The notes under the pieces: model-generated
Databases searched by the model: none
Seen by the model: the letters and a program-made list of their open reading frames with translations, nothing else
Told to the model about the DNA's origin: nothing
NCBI GenBank assembly: GCA_039881145.1
Contig: JAYKKI010000023.1
Span: 2,757,501-2,821,500, forward strand
Origin: Druceiella hillmani
Lineage: Eukaryota > Arthropoda > Insecta > Lepidoptera > Hepialidae
DNA: 64,000 nucleotides
Direction of reading: 5' to 3'
Position numbers and translations under genes: made by a program
Part shown: positions 1 to 10,289 of the stretch, in pieces
Position numbering within the stretch: the stretch's first letter is position 1
Layout of the letters: the number at the start of each line of letters is the position of its first letter

Positions 1-773
1 ATTAATATTCGTACCTATATGTTATTGCTAGTCCGAAGCACGAGTGCTCATAGTAATATGACTGTTACAACGATGAACCTTGGTCTAAGAAAAATATGGT
101 TTTTTTTCATGACGGAGTGTTTTAATCGGTTTTAGAAATAACTAACATGACTAGTCTAGGTACTAATTCAATCAGATAATTCTAGATGCAGGATTTGACT
201 GCAAGAAGTATAATCTAAAATGTTGTTTAATGTTAATTTTGTAATTTAACTCAATTCAATTTCAGTCACTCTACGAAAAGTTACATGTGGTTTTTATCTT
301 TCAGTTCTTTCAGAATAAGTTTAAAATGTCAAGTTTGGTAAAATTGAAATTAAACTTTTCATACAATATCCGGAAGTATCTAAATAAATATTTTGTTAGT
401 TAACACGTTCAGTGCGGCAGGTAATGTTGGAGGTGCCGCGATATACATAATTAGGGAAACAGTATTTAAAGTTAACTGAATTGTTTTTTTTCAATTCTAT
501 TGTTCCTTGTTCTGATTCTAGTCTTGTCTTCTGTTTGAATTGTTTTTGTTCCTTAAAAATACTTAATATTTTTATTTAAATACAAAATTGTAACGATTTT
601 AGTCTCGATTGATACGAATATGGCGACGCCAGTCACAAACTTTGAATCGTTTATATCGACACTCTATCAACATCCGGACTGAACGTGTTAAATTAATAAT
701 TTAAATTATACATATCTTTGGTAAATATTTTATTCTTCTAGAACACAAAACGTACTCAAAATATTCTACTAAC
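1..773. other. No recognisable feature
   Basis: A+T-rich sequence with no open frame of 60 codons or more and no repeat or inverted repeat that I could see. Confidence 0.6.
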
Positions 774-832
774 TATAAAATCATACTCATAATAATATAT
801 TTATATAATATTATTATGAGTATGATTTTATA
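774..832. repeat. Perfect inverted repeat (hairpin)
   Basis: Arms 774-797 and 809-832 are exact reverse complements (24 nt, built on TATAAAATCATACTC) around an 11-nt A/T loop. It may be the relic of a small fold-back element. No flanking target duplication is obvious, and part of the match is low-complexity TA/AT sequence. Confidence 0.8.
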
Positions 833-1521
833 CTTATAATAATATTATATAAATGTTGAAGAAAAAAATTATTTCCAACGCTCACAATATTATTTTCAAG
901 TTCTTACTAAAATGCTTACTTGCACGAAATATTGACAGTTCATCCTACGATGTGCTCGGTGTTTCGTATCCTTAATTTTCATAATTTTTTGTAAAAATAA
1001 AATAAGTTTAAAATTTAAAAAAATCCATTTTCATCAGAATAACTATTATAATTTACATTTTTTAATTACCATTTGGTATTGTATTATGTTTTATACTTGT
1101 ATTATGTTTTTCACCGATTTAACATACAGTATTTTGTAGGGTTCCGTGGCAATCACTAACCCCTATATTTCTTCACGTCTATTCGTTCATCAGTATATAA
1201 CATATTTATAACTTAGCTACTTTACCAACCCATGGAGCTGTGAAGTGAAATGATGGAAAAAACTTTAGGGTACATATGGGGAGCCCTATATATTAAAAAC
1301 TGGGTTGAAAATGTTGTATTTGCGTGCCCCTTCGAGCAGGGGGTTGTTTGTAATGAATGAGTCTCTAAAATTGTTTTCATTCTGTTTAATTTTCCCACCA
1401 AAATTTAAAAATGGCCGTAAAATATTTCAGATGTTAACATTTTAGTAAATGATTTAACGAGATTTGTTGTAAAAATAATAAAAAATTAATGCAATTAATA
1501 TTGATGAAATAAACGGTATAA

Positions 1522-1526
<5 letters not shown>
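833..1526. other. Mostly featureless; one possible dispersed-repeat fragment
   Basis: A+T-rich with no coding signal. Near 1139-1150 the words GTAGGGTTCCGTGGC resemble the start of the TTCCGTA-type dispersed family seen at 13.0 and 16.8 kb, but the match does not continue far enough to assign it firmly. Confidence 0.4.

Positions 1527-1574
<48 letters not shown>
1527..1574. repeat. (TA)n microsatellite, 24 units
   Basis: Uninterrupted TA dinucleotide run. Confidence 0.95.
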
Positions 1575-1575
<1 letters not shown>

Positions 1576-2129
1576 GTTTCGAGCCTTCAAAGCCTACTCA
1601 CTTCTAATACACCTAACTAAAACTATTCATTTGCTTGGGGTCGACGTCCTATATGGACACAATTCTCACATATGCAAATTTCAGTTGCCACCGAAGCCTA
1701 ATTTAATGAGCTTCCAACACACACTTGTCTCATATTTGTCTACTTGTTTCAAAAAATTATATTAAATATATTTAAATTTTACATATTGAAATGTGTTTTC
1801 ACAATTTCCCTTCTACATTTTTAGACTCCTATTAATATAAAATATGTTTCGAATTTGTTATTTGTAGTACTCGATAATCGATTCTAAAATAGCACCACAC
1901 ACAACTTCACCAATAAGTCCCATCACGTTCAAAGATTTGACATTCGTTCCTTGCTTTTCTACCTTTTGTGCTTTTAGTCAGTAATGTTCTATACTATATT
2001 CTCTTTACTGAAAAATACATACAGCACATTGGTTTCATTATTTTGCAACGCATTTTAGGTGAAGTAACGATCAAACTTCAACGTCGTGGCTGTTTCCCAG
2101 TCTGTTTTTAACCAATTTTAAAAAAGGAG
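1575..2129. other. No recognisable feature
   Basis: A+T-rich spacer between the TA run and the 40-bp array. No frame of note and no repeat recognised. Confidence 0.5.
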
Positions 2130-2139
2130 AATGTTGTCA

Positions 2140-2380
2140 GTTTGACTGTATTTTTTGGGTGTTATCTCCGGCATTTATGTATGTATTATCTCCGGCATAT
2201 CATATCGCCGGAATTTACGTGTGTGTTAGCTCGGGCACCTAATATTCCCGGCATTTATGTATGTGTTATTTCCGGCATCTCATATCTCCGGCATTTACGT
2301 GTGTGTTATCTCCGGTATCTCATATCTCCGGCATTTATGTGTGTGTTATCTCCGGCATCTCATATCTTCGACATTTATCA
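2140..2380. repeat. 40-bp tandem array, about 5.5 units
   Basis: The anchor GGCATTTA (or a one-base variant) recurs at 2170, 2210, 2250, 2290, 2330 and 2370, so the period is exactly 40 bp. Units contain GTGTGTTATCTCCGGCATCT and differ by substitutions only. Overlapping open frames of 89 and 64 codons run through the array, but a period of 40 is not divisible by three and each unit reads differently, so they are not genes. Confidence 0.93.
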
Positions 2381-2469
2381 ATCAATTCGGATGATTCTTT
2401 TTTTATTTTGAAGAGTACACTAATATGGTCTCATGAACATTTAGGCAAAATTTGACCATAGTTATTTCA

Positions 2470-2760
2470 AGACATACTACAGAATTCTTCAACATTGAAC
2501 AGCACAGGTGCCGTAATCGAGTTTGAACGATATAGGTCTAATGATAATTTCATAAGATATGACTAAGGCGATATAAAATTGCTCTTCAGCAAAATAAGGG
2601 TACAATGATGGAGCTGGAAAATAGCAACAGGAACTCTTCAGTAATGAGGAATCAAGACATTGAGTTTGGATTCGTTAGACTAATTTTAACGCAGCAAGAA
2701 AGTAAAAACGTAAATAGGTAGGTAAATATATACTCGCATATACAAAGGCATGAAGTTAGT
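2470..2760 (+). repeat. Diverged direct duplication, copy 1 (partner 3285-3600)
   Basis: The order of shared words (TTGAACAGCA, GATATAGGTCTAATGATAA, GGAGCTGGAAA, CAGGAACTCTTCA, CATACAAAGGCATGAAG) recurs about 810 bp downstream. The copies have many mismatches and gaps, so the duplication or double insertion is old. No coding function recognised. Confidence 0.75.
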
Positions 2761-2937
2761 TTTTAAACGGTTTTACTTGGCTTTCCATATGTTGTTTTTA
2801 TTGTTATTGACACAAATCTTGCGATTGTTTTTTCAAGTATCTCCACTTAAGAAATTGTCATAAATCTTTTCACAAGTTTTCCGCCCTCGCGATTATATAA
2901 CATTGTTCCTAATTTCAACTTTTGGTCTATAAATCCT

Positions 2938-3180
2938 GATGCCGTAGCTGATCTGCCCGCCAAAATCATAAAAATTAAATATGTGTTGTTTTTAAATCAG
3001 TATTATAGATTTAAAGCAGAGACTCCATCATTTAACTTTAAATTCCAACTCCTCAGTTCTGATGCTGCAGGGGTATTGCCTGCCTAAATCATAAGACTTG
3101 AGGATCTGCTGTTTCTAAATTATTATTATGGGTCTAAAGCAGAGACTGTGTTATTTAACCCTTCAGTTCAGATACTGTAT
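2938..3180. repeat. Two diverged tandem units of about 112-122 bp
   Basis: Units start with GATGCCGTAG at 2938 and GATGCTGCAG at 3060, and a third start with GATACTGTA lies at 3172. Both carry AAAGCAGAGACT and TTCAGTTC. The block fills the space between the two copies of the larger direct duplication. Confidence 0.7.
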
Positions 3181-3284
3181 GTATGGATTTGCTGGATTTT
3201 TGGGTGGCTGAATGGAGTGGCTGGATTTTTCTGCTTTTGCTCCTTTTTACATTTAAAAACAACCCCAGTGCAGTATCACAACAA

Positions 3285-3600
3285 AATGTTATATCATAGA
3301 ATGCCTCAACCATGAACAGCATAGGTGTGCTGATTGTGTTTGGATGATATAAGTCAAATGATAATTTAATAATAAAGACTCTTAAAGTTTTGACACGACT
3401 AGGCTCGGCGTTTATAAGCTTTTTACCAAAAGCGGGATACACTGATGGAGCCGGAAAGTGGTGACAGGAACTCTTCACTGATAAGGAGTAATGTCATGGA
3501 ATTTGAAACGTTTCACTTATCTTGAGATTACCAACACAATAACATGGTAAATCGTAGTTATATAAAAGTACATACAAAGGCATGAAGCAACTAAGATATT
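3285..3600 (+). repeat. Diverged direct duplication, copy 2 (partner 2470-2760)
   Basis: Same word order as copy 1 (ATGAACAGCATAGG, TGATATAAGTCAAATGATAA, GGAGCCGGAAA, CAGGAACTCTTCA, CATACAAAGGCATGAAG). A 107-codon frame on the minus strand (3155-3478) crosses it; the homologous stretch in copy 1 has no matching open frame, so the frame is treated as chance. Confidence 0.75.
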
Positions 3601-3870
3601 AGTCGGTAGGTAGGTAAGTAAGTATATATACGCATATAAAACACGTGTAGCAAATAGAATATTAGTAGGCGATATTAGTAAGTAGATCTATAGTATCTAC
3701 AGGCTTGAGGCACTGACTACGATGAAGCCAAAGAGGGAATGTGATTTGTATATACATGTGTGTGTACATATGTAGATATACATGGATATATTAAGATTTA
3801 TTAAACACCGCAAACGTCTGTTCTGATTGCAATAAATGAGATATTGAAGTGAAACTTCTAATATCGTATT
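3601..3870. other. Simple-sequence-rich spacer
   Basis: Contains a GGTAGGTAGGTAAGTAAGTA stretch near 3605 and several TA/TG-rich runs. No gene signal. Confidence 0.5.
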
Positions 3871-3874
3871 TGAA

Positions 3875-3945
3875 TGGGAGTTAAACGTTCTGGAGGCACG
3901 TCGCGATCTCTGCGATTTAATTCGGCCAGCTTCGCATTTTGTGGG
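3875..3945 (-). repeat. Fragment of a dispersed family also at 41.6 and 52.6 kb
   Basis: On the minus strand this reads GCGAAGCTGGCCGAATTAAA followed by TCGCAGAGATCG. The same GAAGCTGGCCGAATTAAGT word recurs at 41.6 kb and, as GCAAAGCTGGTCGAA, at 52.6 kb. The family is unknown to me. The 77-codon frame starting at 3874 lies over it and is not convincing. Confidence 0.6.
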
Positions 3946-4368
3946 TTTTTCAAACTTAACGCTTACCTCTCTACTAAACTATACACATGGTACTTTACGT
4001 GTGTGTTAGTGCATTTTTTATTTATTAACGTTTACAACTTTACTCGTTTATATTTACAAGCTCTGTTATCGAGCGTACAACGTCCTAAAAATATATTAGT
4101 TCAATAATATAATAATATTTTAGATGTTTCACATCTGCCAGGTGTCCCATGAAGCCTCACATTTTTATTGAAATTAGATTTATCGTAAATTCATGACATT
4201 CTGGGTAACATATGATGTAATAGGTATTAAAAATGGAAGATGAACTTTTTCTACAAACAAATTTAACCGATATTGAATATATTTGGCGTTAATTTTGTGC
4301 AAATTCATTATTCACAATTAAATGAAACTACGTGATGTAGTATTATTTCTACTATCTTTAATTTCATT

Positions 4369-4411
4369 ACCACGACCTAGGTTTCGTTGTATTACAACAT
4401 ATTCAGGTAGG
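4369..4411 (-). ncRNA. Hammerhead ribozyme motif, core-mutated
   Basis: Left arm of copy A read on the minus strand. Stem II (GUUGU-AAU-ACAAC), GAAA, ACCUAGGU and GUC are intact. Stem I pairs CUAC with GUGG. The core reads CUGAAUA instead of CUGAAGA, so the invariant G8 is lost and cleavage is predicted to be abolished. Confidence 0.65.
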
Positions 4412-4439
4412 ATATTAGCAAAGAATTCTTTGCTAATAG

Positions 4440-4482
4440 CCCACCTGAAGATGTTGTAATACAATGAAACATAGGTCGTGGT
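4440..4482 (+). ncRNA. Hammerhead ribozyme motif, near-complete
   Basis: Right arm of copy A. Stem I is CCAC (4441-4444) with GUGG (4478-4481). The core CUGAAGA lies at 4445-4451. Stem II is GUUGU/ACAAU with a closing G-U wobble, followed by GAAA at 4466-4469. Stem III is reduced (ACAUAGGU). GUC is at 4475-4477 and cleavage is predicted after 4477. One unpaired U sits between the core and stem II, as in all copies. Confidence 0.65.
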
Positions 4483-4551
4483 AAAGAAATTAAAGAAGGT
4501 AGAAATAATACTACATCACGTAGTTTCATTTAATTGTGGAAATTTAACCGA

Positions 4552-7060
4552 CTTTAAATAAGTTCTGGATAAGAAACACGTCAAAAAGTATAAAATAATG
4601 AAAATACTAGTTGGAATTTTTGCGGTATAATATCGTTTCCGAACATAAATAAATTTGCAAAATATTGCTACTGTTTGAGATTTTTGGAGTCGGTGAAATA
4701 TAGCACTCATCTCTGCGTATGTGGGCGTGCATATATATAAGATAAGAGAGAAGCGTCGAATTGGCACCGATTTTAAAAATCTCTGGCAGTAATAGTATTT
4801 TTAAAATTTATTTATATTCGGAAACGGTATTGCATCGCAATAGTTCCAATTAAGTATTCGTATTTTCTTTATTTTATACTTTTCAATGCGTTTCTCATTC
4901 GGTAAAAACTTTTTATTTAACAAAGTGCTAGGACAAGTACTATTATAAAATATTCCCAAATATTGGACAGGGGATGAAATATAGATCTATGGCTCTCATT
5001 ACAATGATTCTAATATTTCCTGGCAATGAGGTACATTTTGTAACCAGAATATACAGGATGAATATTAGTTTTTATTATGACTTCATTTTATAATTAACAG
5101 TTAAAATATAATTACTTTTGTCATTTTGTTTCAGTTTGCCCATTCACAAATAAGATTGTGGCATAAAACAAATTTAAATCCAAATCTTATTTTTTTAAAA
5201 TAATTCTGTGTTCAAGTTTGTCAGTTTGTCTAAGAATGATTGGATCATTCTTAGACAAACTGAAGGTTAAACCTAAAACGGTGTAAATTATTTTACTGTA
5301 GGGAGTTTAGAAATACAGTACGAGAGCGCGATTTTTACATAAACAGAATGCACTTCATGTTTTTGCATATGGAAGAAATGTTAAATTTATTTAGGAAAAA
5401 ATCTACAAAAGGATGAGTTTTTCACAAGGAATATTTCAAAAATAATGTACGTTATTTAAGTGTGACTTTTTGGGGAAAATTGACCATTACGTTAGGACTA
5501 AAATAGCCGTGTGATACCCAATATTATTTCTCTATTAAAGTAACTAACACCATCTGTCATCTACAACGAGTGATTATATCAGGGACTACGACCACTGGTC
5601 GAATTTTTCATGGAAAGTTATAGACAAATTAACCCGTTTTTTGTTAATTGATTATATTTTAGAAAGTTTCAAAAATCTAACTCGTTGTAGAGAACAATGC
5701 AAACACAAACAGTTAATTTATAATTCTGATCCAATATCGAACAAAATAAGGTTTAAGACGGTGATATGAGTCGTAAGCCCTCGAAGAATTCGTTATGAAA
5801 TTTGTATTTTTTAAAGAATAAATTTTGTTTGTACGCTAAGCATAAAAAAAAATTTAAGACATTTTTGGTCAAAGTAGATATAAACCATATTTTAGCTCGT
5901 TGTCACCATCTTTCAATGAAGTTTCAATGAAGTGGCAGCGCCAGAGCAGTAAGAACAGCTTTTTTGTAGCCGGAAGGGTTATTGGAGGAAGAAGGCTGAC
6001 CAGATTAATAAATAATTATAGATGCAACTTTGTTTGAAAAAGCGACCAAAGTTTATTAATGTTTGTTATATGTATATTTTTGATGTTAAAACTTCTTTAA
6101 GCGCACCATATGCAGTGTTTGCTTCGGGACGATGACGCTGAATCGGGTAAACTCGGCTCCCTCGGCATCGGCCGAGCCAATTCTCTGTCTAACACGGAGT
6201 GCATCATTTAAAGAATTAATTTTATTTTTGATTAATAATTTATTTGAGTATAATTTATTATAACACTGTGTATGTTATTCTATATAATCAGTGTAATATT
6301 TCAAGTGCATATAGATATTATTTAACATTGATAGTAATTTAATATAATATGCGTACATTATACTCTACTCTAGGCGGTGAAGGGGTATACTCATGCTTTA
6401 AACTTTACGTTTTAATTATAAACTGAACAAAACTTATTCTATCTAACTCTATAGCTTACGCAAGCATATAACATTTCTCATTAAAATATTAGTCGGTTGC
6501 GTAAGTATTTTATATGTGATGCAGGCTAAAGCCGAATTTCAGCTAATTAATCCCGAAATAATTTTTTTTATATTTTCCTAAAATATTGTATAACATAATA
6601 TAAAGGTTTTATTTAGATTTTTTATCTTATCATCGTTGATAAAAAACCGTGTAGTTAGCTTAAAAAAAAGTAAAAATATGAAATATTAGTAAACGCGTGA
6701 CCAGATCATAAATTCTTTCATCAATACTTTTGTGTTAATTATTATTTGTTTAAGTTCTTCTCAACCTCAAGGTCTACTGTTAAAGTTCCAGAGCTTGAAG
6801 CTTTAAATAAAGTACGAAGATTTTTGGAATATTTTGGGTTTTTGTCGAAAGTCACCTCATGGTAATTTTAAAATCGATAAATTCTACATTTTGATCAAAA
6901 ATATGATGTAAATTTTAGAAAAAAAATTCAGGAGTTTTGATCTCAAATTCCAATTTAGAGTTGGGATTATTATTCAAAAATAAAACAATTATAATTTAGG
7001 AAATTGTAGATCCATTTAATTTTCTTTTGTTTAACTAGTCAAATAATAATTGGATTTTAG
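4552..7060. other. Long A+T-rich stretch without a recognised gene
   Basis: Apart from the hairpin at 5222-5262 I see no assignable feature. A minus-strand frame of 83 codons (4516-4767) starts outside and reads into copy A; it resembles nothing known. A short GC-richer patch at about 6110-6200 contains CTCGGCATCGGCCGAG, a small local inverted repeat. Confidence 0.5.
5222..5262. repeat. Perfect 19-bp inverted repeat
   Basis: CAGTTTGTCTAAGAATGAT (5222-5240) is followed after 3 nt by its exact reverse complement (5244-5262). It would form a stable hairpin. It could be a local quasipalindrome or the ends of a tiny fold-back element; no target duplication seen. Confidence 0.88.
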
Positions 7061-7423
7061 GATTTCATAGCCAAACTAGGAACCATTACAGTTCCGCAAT
7101 GTCTGTGTGACTGTCTGTATATAATAGTCGTTTTACTCGCAAACTATTTCTGTTATAAAACTGACATTTGGTATGATTACACATATTTATAACGCCTACC
7201 AAGTTATGGAATATTTTAAAAGAAAGTTTTTTTTAAATTACATCCCTTATAAGTGAAGTAAATTTTTTGTTAATTAAAATTAAACCCCTTAGTGTAGGAT
7301 ATTGCCGAGTAGGTCTTCCACATATATTGGGGACGTGTCATGAACACTTATCCAATACAAAAACCGTTTACTATATATTAAGCTTTAAATTAGTCTTTTT
7401 ATTAGTTACCAGCTAAACCGGTA

Positions 7424-7676
7424 TTGAATATATTTGGCATTAATCTTGTAGAAATTGATTATTCACAATTAAATGAAACTACGGGATGTAGTATTATTTC
7501 CATTATATTTAAATTCTTTACCACGACCTTGGTTTCGTTGTATTATAACATCTTCAAGTGGGTAACTAGCAAAGATTAATTATTTAAATGCTGATGGAAG
7601 TTTCTAATAGTTATTTTTTGATAATTTTTTGAAACCTAGGTCGTGGAAAAGAATTTAAATAAAGTATGAATAATAT
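7424..7676 (+). mobile_element. Hammerhead-bearing palindromic retroposon, copy B (decayed)
   Basis: The left arm begins TATTGAATATATTTGGC at about 7424 and runs to GTAACTAGCAAAGATT. The right arm is incomplete and contains only the outer ribozyme part (GAAACCTAGGTCGTGG at 7632-7647) and GAATTTAAATAAAGTATGAA. The insertion site is defined by an uninterrupted relative at 13.4 kb. No clear flanking duplication survives. The 64-codon minus frame at 7636-7830 is a chance frame across the right junction. Confidence 0.75.
7520..7562 (-). ncRNA. Hammerhead ribozyme motif, core-mutated
   Basis: Left arm of copy B on the minus strand. The core reads UUGAAGA (C3 changed to U), stem II has one A/C mismatch, and stem III is ACC-AA-GGU. 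GAAA, GUC and stem I (CCAC/GUGG) remain. Predicted inactive. Confidence 0.6.
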
Positions 7677-7994
7677 ATGAAAAGTATTCACAATAGTGGT
7701 ATATATATAACGAAATTAAAAAGAAAATTATCGGAACTAAGAATACTGCACTAGTTTGCGAGTAATAGTTAACCAAGAATACTATAATAGTCAACCAAGA
7801 AGACTGTACTAGTTTACGAGTAACAGTCAACTAGTTTACGAGTAATACCATTTTAAAGCTTAATACAACCTACTTGTGACATGTAGTTTGACCTGCAAAA
7901 CTTCCATAAAAACTCCACACGAATAACTTAAATCAGCTGTAAAAATAACTTTGTAATATGTATTTATATCTTTGTAATGTATTTTATAATGCAT

Positions 7995-8180
7995 ATTTAT
8001 TGTCTGTGAAAGATATACCAGGGAATATATTTATATACTTATATATCGAGAAATATTTTTTTTTAAATAAGCACAATGTTTTTACGCCTATGGATGATAT
8101 AATAGGCAATATATGTAAATAGACGCCCTAATGTGTACCCCTACGAGGGTGTCTTTTAAGTTCTGCACGTACTTGGTAAG
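7995..8180 (+). repeat. Dispersed family F1 (AGGCAATATATTTA type), two partial pieces
   Basis: Contains CTGTGAAAGATATACC..GGGAATATATTTA (about 8000-8035) and then CACAATGTTTTTACGCC..GATATAATAGGCAATATATG (8069-8115). The same block occurs at 10.29, 18.12 and 55.17 kb. At 8142 TACGAGGGTGTCTTTTAAGTTC closely matches the terminus of the mariner at 14556 and may be a solo mariner end. Confidence 0.6.
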
Positions 8181-8274
8181 TTTTTTGTTTGTTTTAGGAG
8201 TTACATAGGCAAGACTGCCATTTTTGCAGCATCCCTAGTGCCTCTACTAGTGAGTAGTAAAAAGCACCGATAAA

Positions 8275-8399
8275 GAAGGTTTAGGTAAAGATAAACATAT
8301 AATATTCATCAATCCTAGAAAATCAATCAATCTTGATAAAGAGAAGATGGATTCTGTAGGATTGATGAATATAATATGTTTATCTCTGCCTAAGCCTTC
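8275..8399. mobile_element. Inverted-repeat (fold-back) element
   Basis: Left arm 8275-8316 (GAAGGTTTAGGTAAAGATAA ... CATCAATCCT) and right arm 8358-8399 (AGGATTGATGAAT ... GCCTAAGCCTTC) are near-perfect reverse complements with a loop of about 41 nt. Mirror-image small open frames on both strands (8247-8444 minus, 8347-8529 plus) are a by-product of the symmetry. No target duplication is clear, so superfamily is unassigned. Confidence 0.75.
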
Positions 8400-8529
8400 G
8401 AAGCTACTTCCTAATGAAGTTGAATCGAAAGCAGTACAGGGCATTACTCAGTATTTAGGGTGTCTCATTATTCAGTGTATACCGTTTTTGTGGAACGTTT
8501 TTCGAATGTCGTTGAGACCCATAATTTGA

Positions 8530-10285
8530 AATAAAGCATGCGAATGTGAAATGTGTTTCACTGTTTTCTTCGTACATTAAGAGTGTAAAGTCTCACAATA
8601 CTAATGATATTTTTTTAAAACATCGTCTGTATGTGTGTCTGTTTTTCAAGACCCCTTTTCTCAGGAAAGTCTAGTCGTCAAGTTAAAAATTATGTAATAT
8701 CAAATACTAAGGTTTGTTTAAAAGGAAACTCCTAAATCAATGCAATAAAAAGTTGTGGTTTTTCAAATATCATGACAACTTTGCATCATATAAAAAATGC
8801 TGATAAATTCATTAAAACTCTAAAGGTACTTTCCGTTAAAATAGAACCTTGAAAATTAGTACCAATGAAAGCCCCAAAGAAAACTTTTAATTTATGGAAT
8901 TATTGGTTGACAAACTATATCTTTTTGCTGTTTTGGTTTAATTTCTTTTGTATGTTAGTAAAACACCTACCTATTACGCTTCACGATATGACGGTATTGA
9001 ATCTCATTGCGCTAGTTCGACTAGCATATGGCCATCTTTCGCCATGTGATCTTGCTAGTAGTATTAGCTTTTGGAGTACTAGCACTCTGCAAAGACGAGG
9101 CTACAGATGACTCTGGCCATGGGGCTTTAGTGTGACTGTACAGTTAAAAGGCGACTCTGAATGTCAATATAAATTTATGTAAATTGTATGCAATGGTTTG
9201 GAAAGTTTGAAGTGAAATTTCTTTTTCATTAATATTTGAAATGCTGAGGTGGAATTCCATAGCGTTTCATTGTTTTCATGACACTATACTAACGCCACCT
9301 ATTAATTTATGTACACAAGTATTTCTATAATTCTATCATTAGTTTCATTTAAATTGCTGCATTTTAAACTGTGAAAATAATTTTCTATAATTTCAAACTT
9401 TAATTAATTTTTTAAAATAATGCAATATGTTGTATATGTATGAACGGGACTTGCCAGGAACTACTTAATATATGTGTTAACGTGTATAGAATATTTTGAA
9501 ATAACGCGTATGTAAACGTATTTCCAACTATGGTATTTTACTATTGACCAAATCTTCTAGATTTTGAAATAATCATAGAAGGATGTGAAAATATGTCATA
9601 AAATTGATTCACAACTAATAATAATAAGTTATGTTGGGGCTTGGAAGCTTTAAGCTCTTGCATTCTACGGCGGCGAAGTTTTTCTCGCCAATATTAAACA
9701 TTTCTTATCCGATTACTTGAATTTCCTTTAGAAAATACGCGCAGGAAAATGGCATTGATTTAGCTTAATCATGACAAATGTCTTTAATAAAGAGGCGATT
9801 GGATCGTTAGCGGATTGTCACGAACAAAATGTATTTTACTCAAAAGTTACGCCAAAGGTCGGCCATTATTCCATGTTTCTAGCTTCAAAACGCACTGTTA
9901 AGTAAAGGCCATCTGTTACTTCGGTCATGAAACCGGATTTCCCTTTCTTTACGGGCGATAATTTGACACAATTTTTTTAATTGAATAATATTCAAAGAGG
10001 TTTCCTTAATAACAAGTACGGGTATATGAAATAGGCTGTTGCAAGATGTGAACTAAGACCTATAGGTTATAACCTTACATTAAACGTTTTTTGGTTCACG
10101 CAGTAAAAAGATATGGCCCTTTCAGGCGTATTTTTTTTTATTGTTACTCACTGATTATTGAAACCTATAGGGTACTTCCGGCCAATTTATAATCTTGAAA
10201 GTCGGCATAATGGGAGGTGTCATAGCATAAGTAAGAGGAAAAATTGAAAAATGAATTATTCCTAACTCCGTGTGGAATTATAATT
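8530..10285. other. Low-repeat A+T-rich stretch, no gene recognised
   Basis: The only frame of note (8865-9110 plus, 81 codons) has no recognisable domain. The part at 9640-9970 is slightly GC-richer and contains no repeats I could identify; it could be unique sequence. No splice or promoter call can be supported. Confidence 0.45.
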
Positions 10286-10289
10286 TATT

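Larger units (their letters stand above)
4259..4551 (+). mobile_element. Hammerhead-bearing palindromic retroposon, copy A, with 12-bp flanking direct repeats
   Basis: The body (4271-4539) begins TATTGAATATATTTGGCG. It runs through a left arm, turns around at an AAAGAATTCTTT centre (about 4420-4431), and returns as the reverse complement. The right arm stops at CATTTAATTGTGG and lacks the outer ~40 bp present on the left, so the palindrome is asymmetric. AAATTTAACCGA occurs exactly at 4259-4270 and again at 4540-4551, immediately outside both ends, as a target-site duplication would. Each arm carries a hammerhead-like motif. Long imperfect inverted arms, a variable-length duplication and the ribozyme point to a Penelope-associated or retrozyme-like retroposon; no reverse transcriptase is present, so it would be non-autonomous. 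The palindrome, asymmetry and direct repeat are seen; the mobilisation route is inferred. Confidence 0.8.
7070..7850 (+). repeat. Dispersed repeat (TTCCG/GTCTGT type), interrupted by hammerhead copy B
   Basis: The segment 7070-7423 and its continuation 7677-7830 follow the same order of words as 13000-13530: AACTAGGAACC..ACAGTTCCGCAATGTCTG, GGGGACGTGTCATGAA, ACCAGCTAAAC, then ATAACGAAATTAAAAAG and CTAGTTTGCGAGTAATAGT. In the 13-kb relative, CAGCTAAAC and the downstream part are continuous, so copy B inserted into this repeat. The terminal ACTAGTTTACGAGTAA word is repeated three times at 7751-7850. Confidence 0.75.

Noticed and set aside
774..832. Intrinsic terminator or small-RNA hairpin
   Set aside because: Perfect stem but almost pure A/T, with no adjacent transcript evidence; reported only as an inverted repeat.
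2142..2455. Two repetitive open frames resembling a repeat protein
   Set aside because: They follow a 40-bp tandem array; 40 is not a multiple of three, so successive units are read in different frames and no protein repeat is maintained.
3155..3478. 107-codon minus-strand frame
   Set aside because: It overlaps a duplicated repeat whose other copy has no corresponding open frame; no domain is visible.
4259..4551. Hammerhead elements as ordinary DNA-transposon MITEs
   Set aside because: Palindromic arms first suggested this, but the arms are unequal in length, one copy has only one arm, and flanking repeats differ in length (7, 12, 14 bp).
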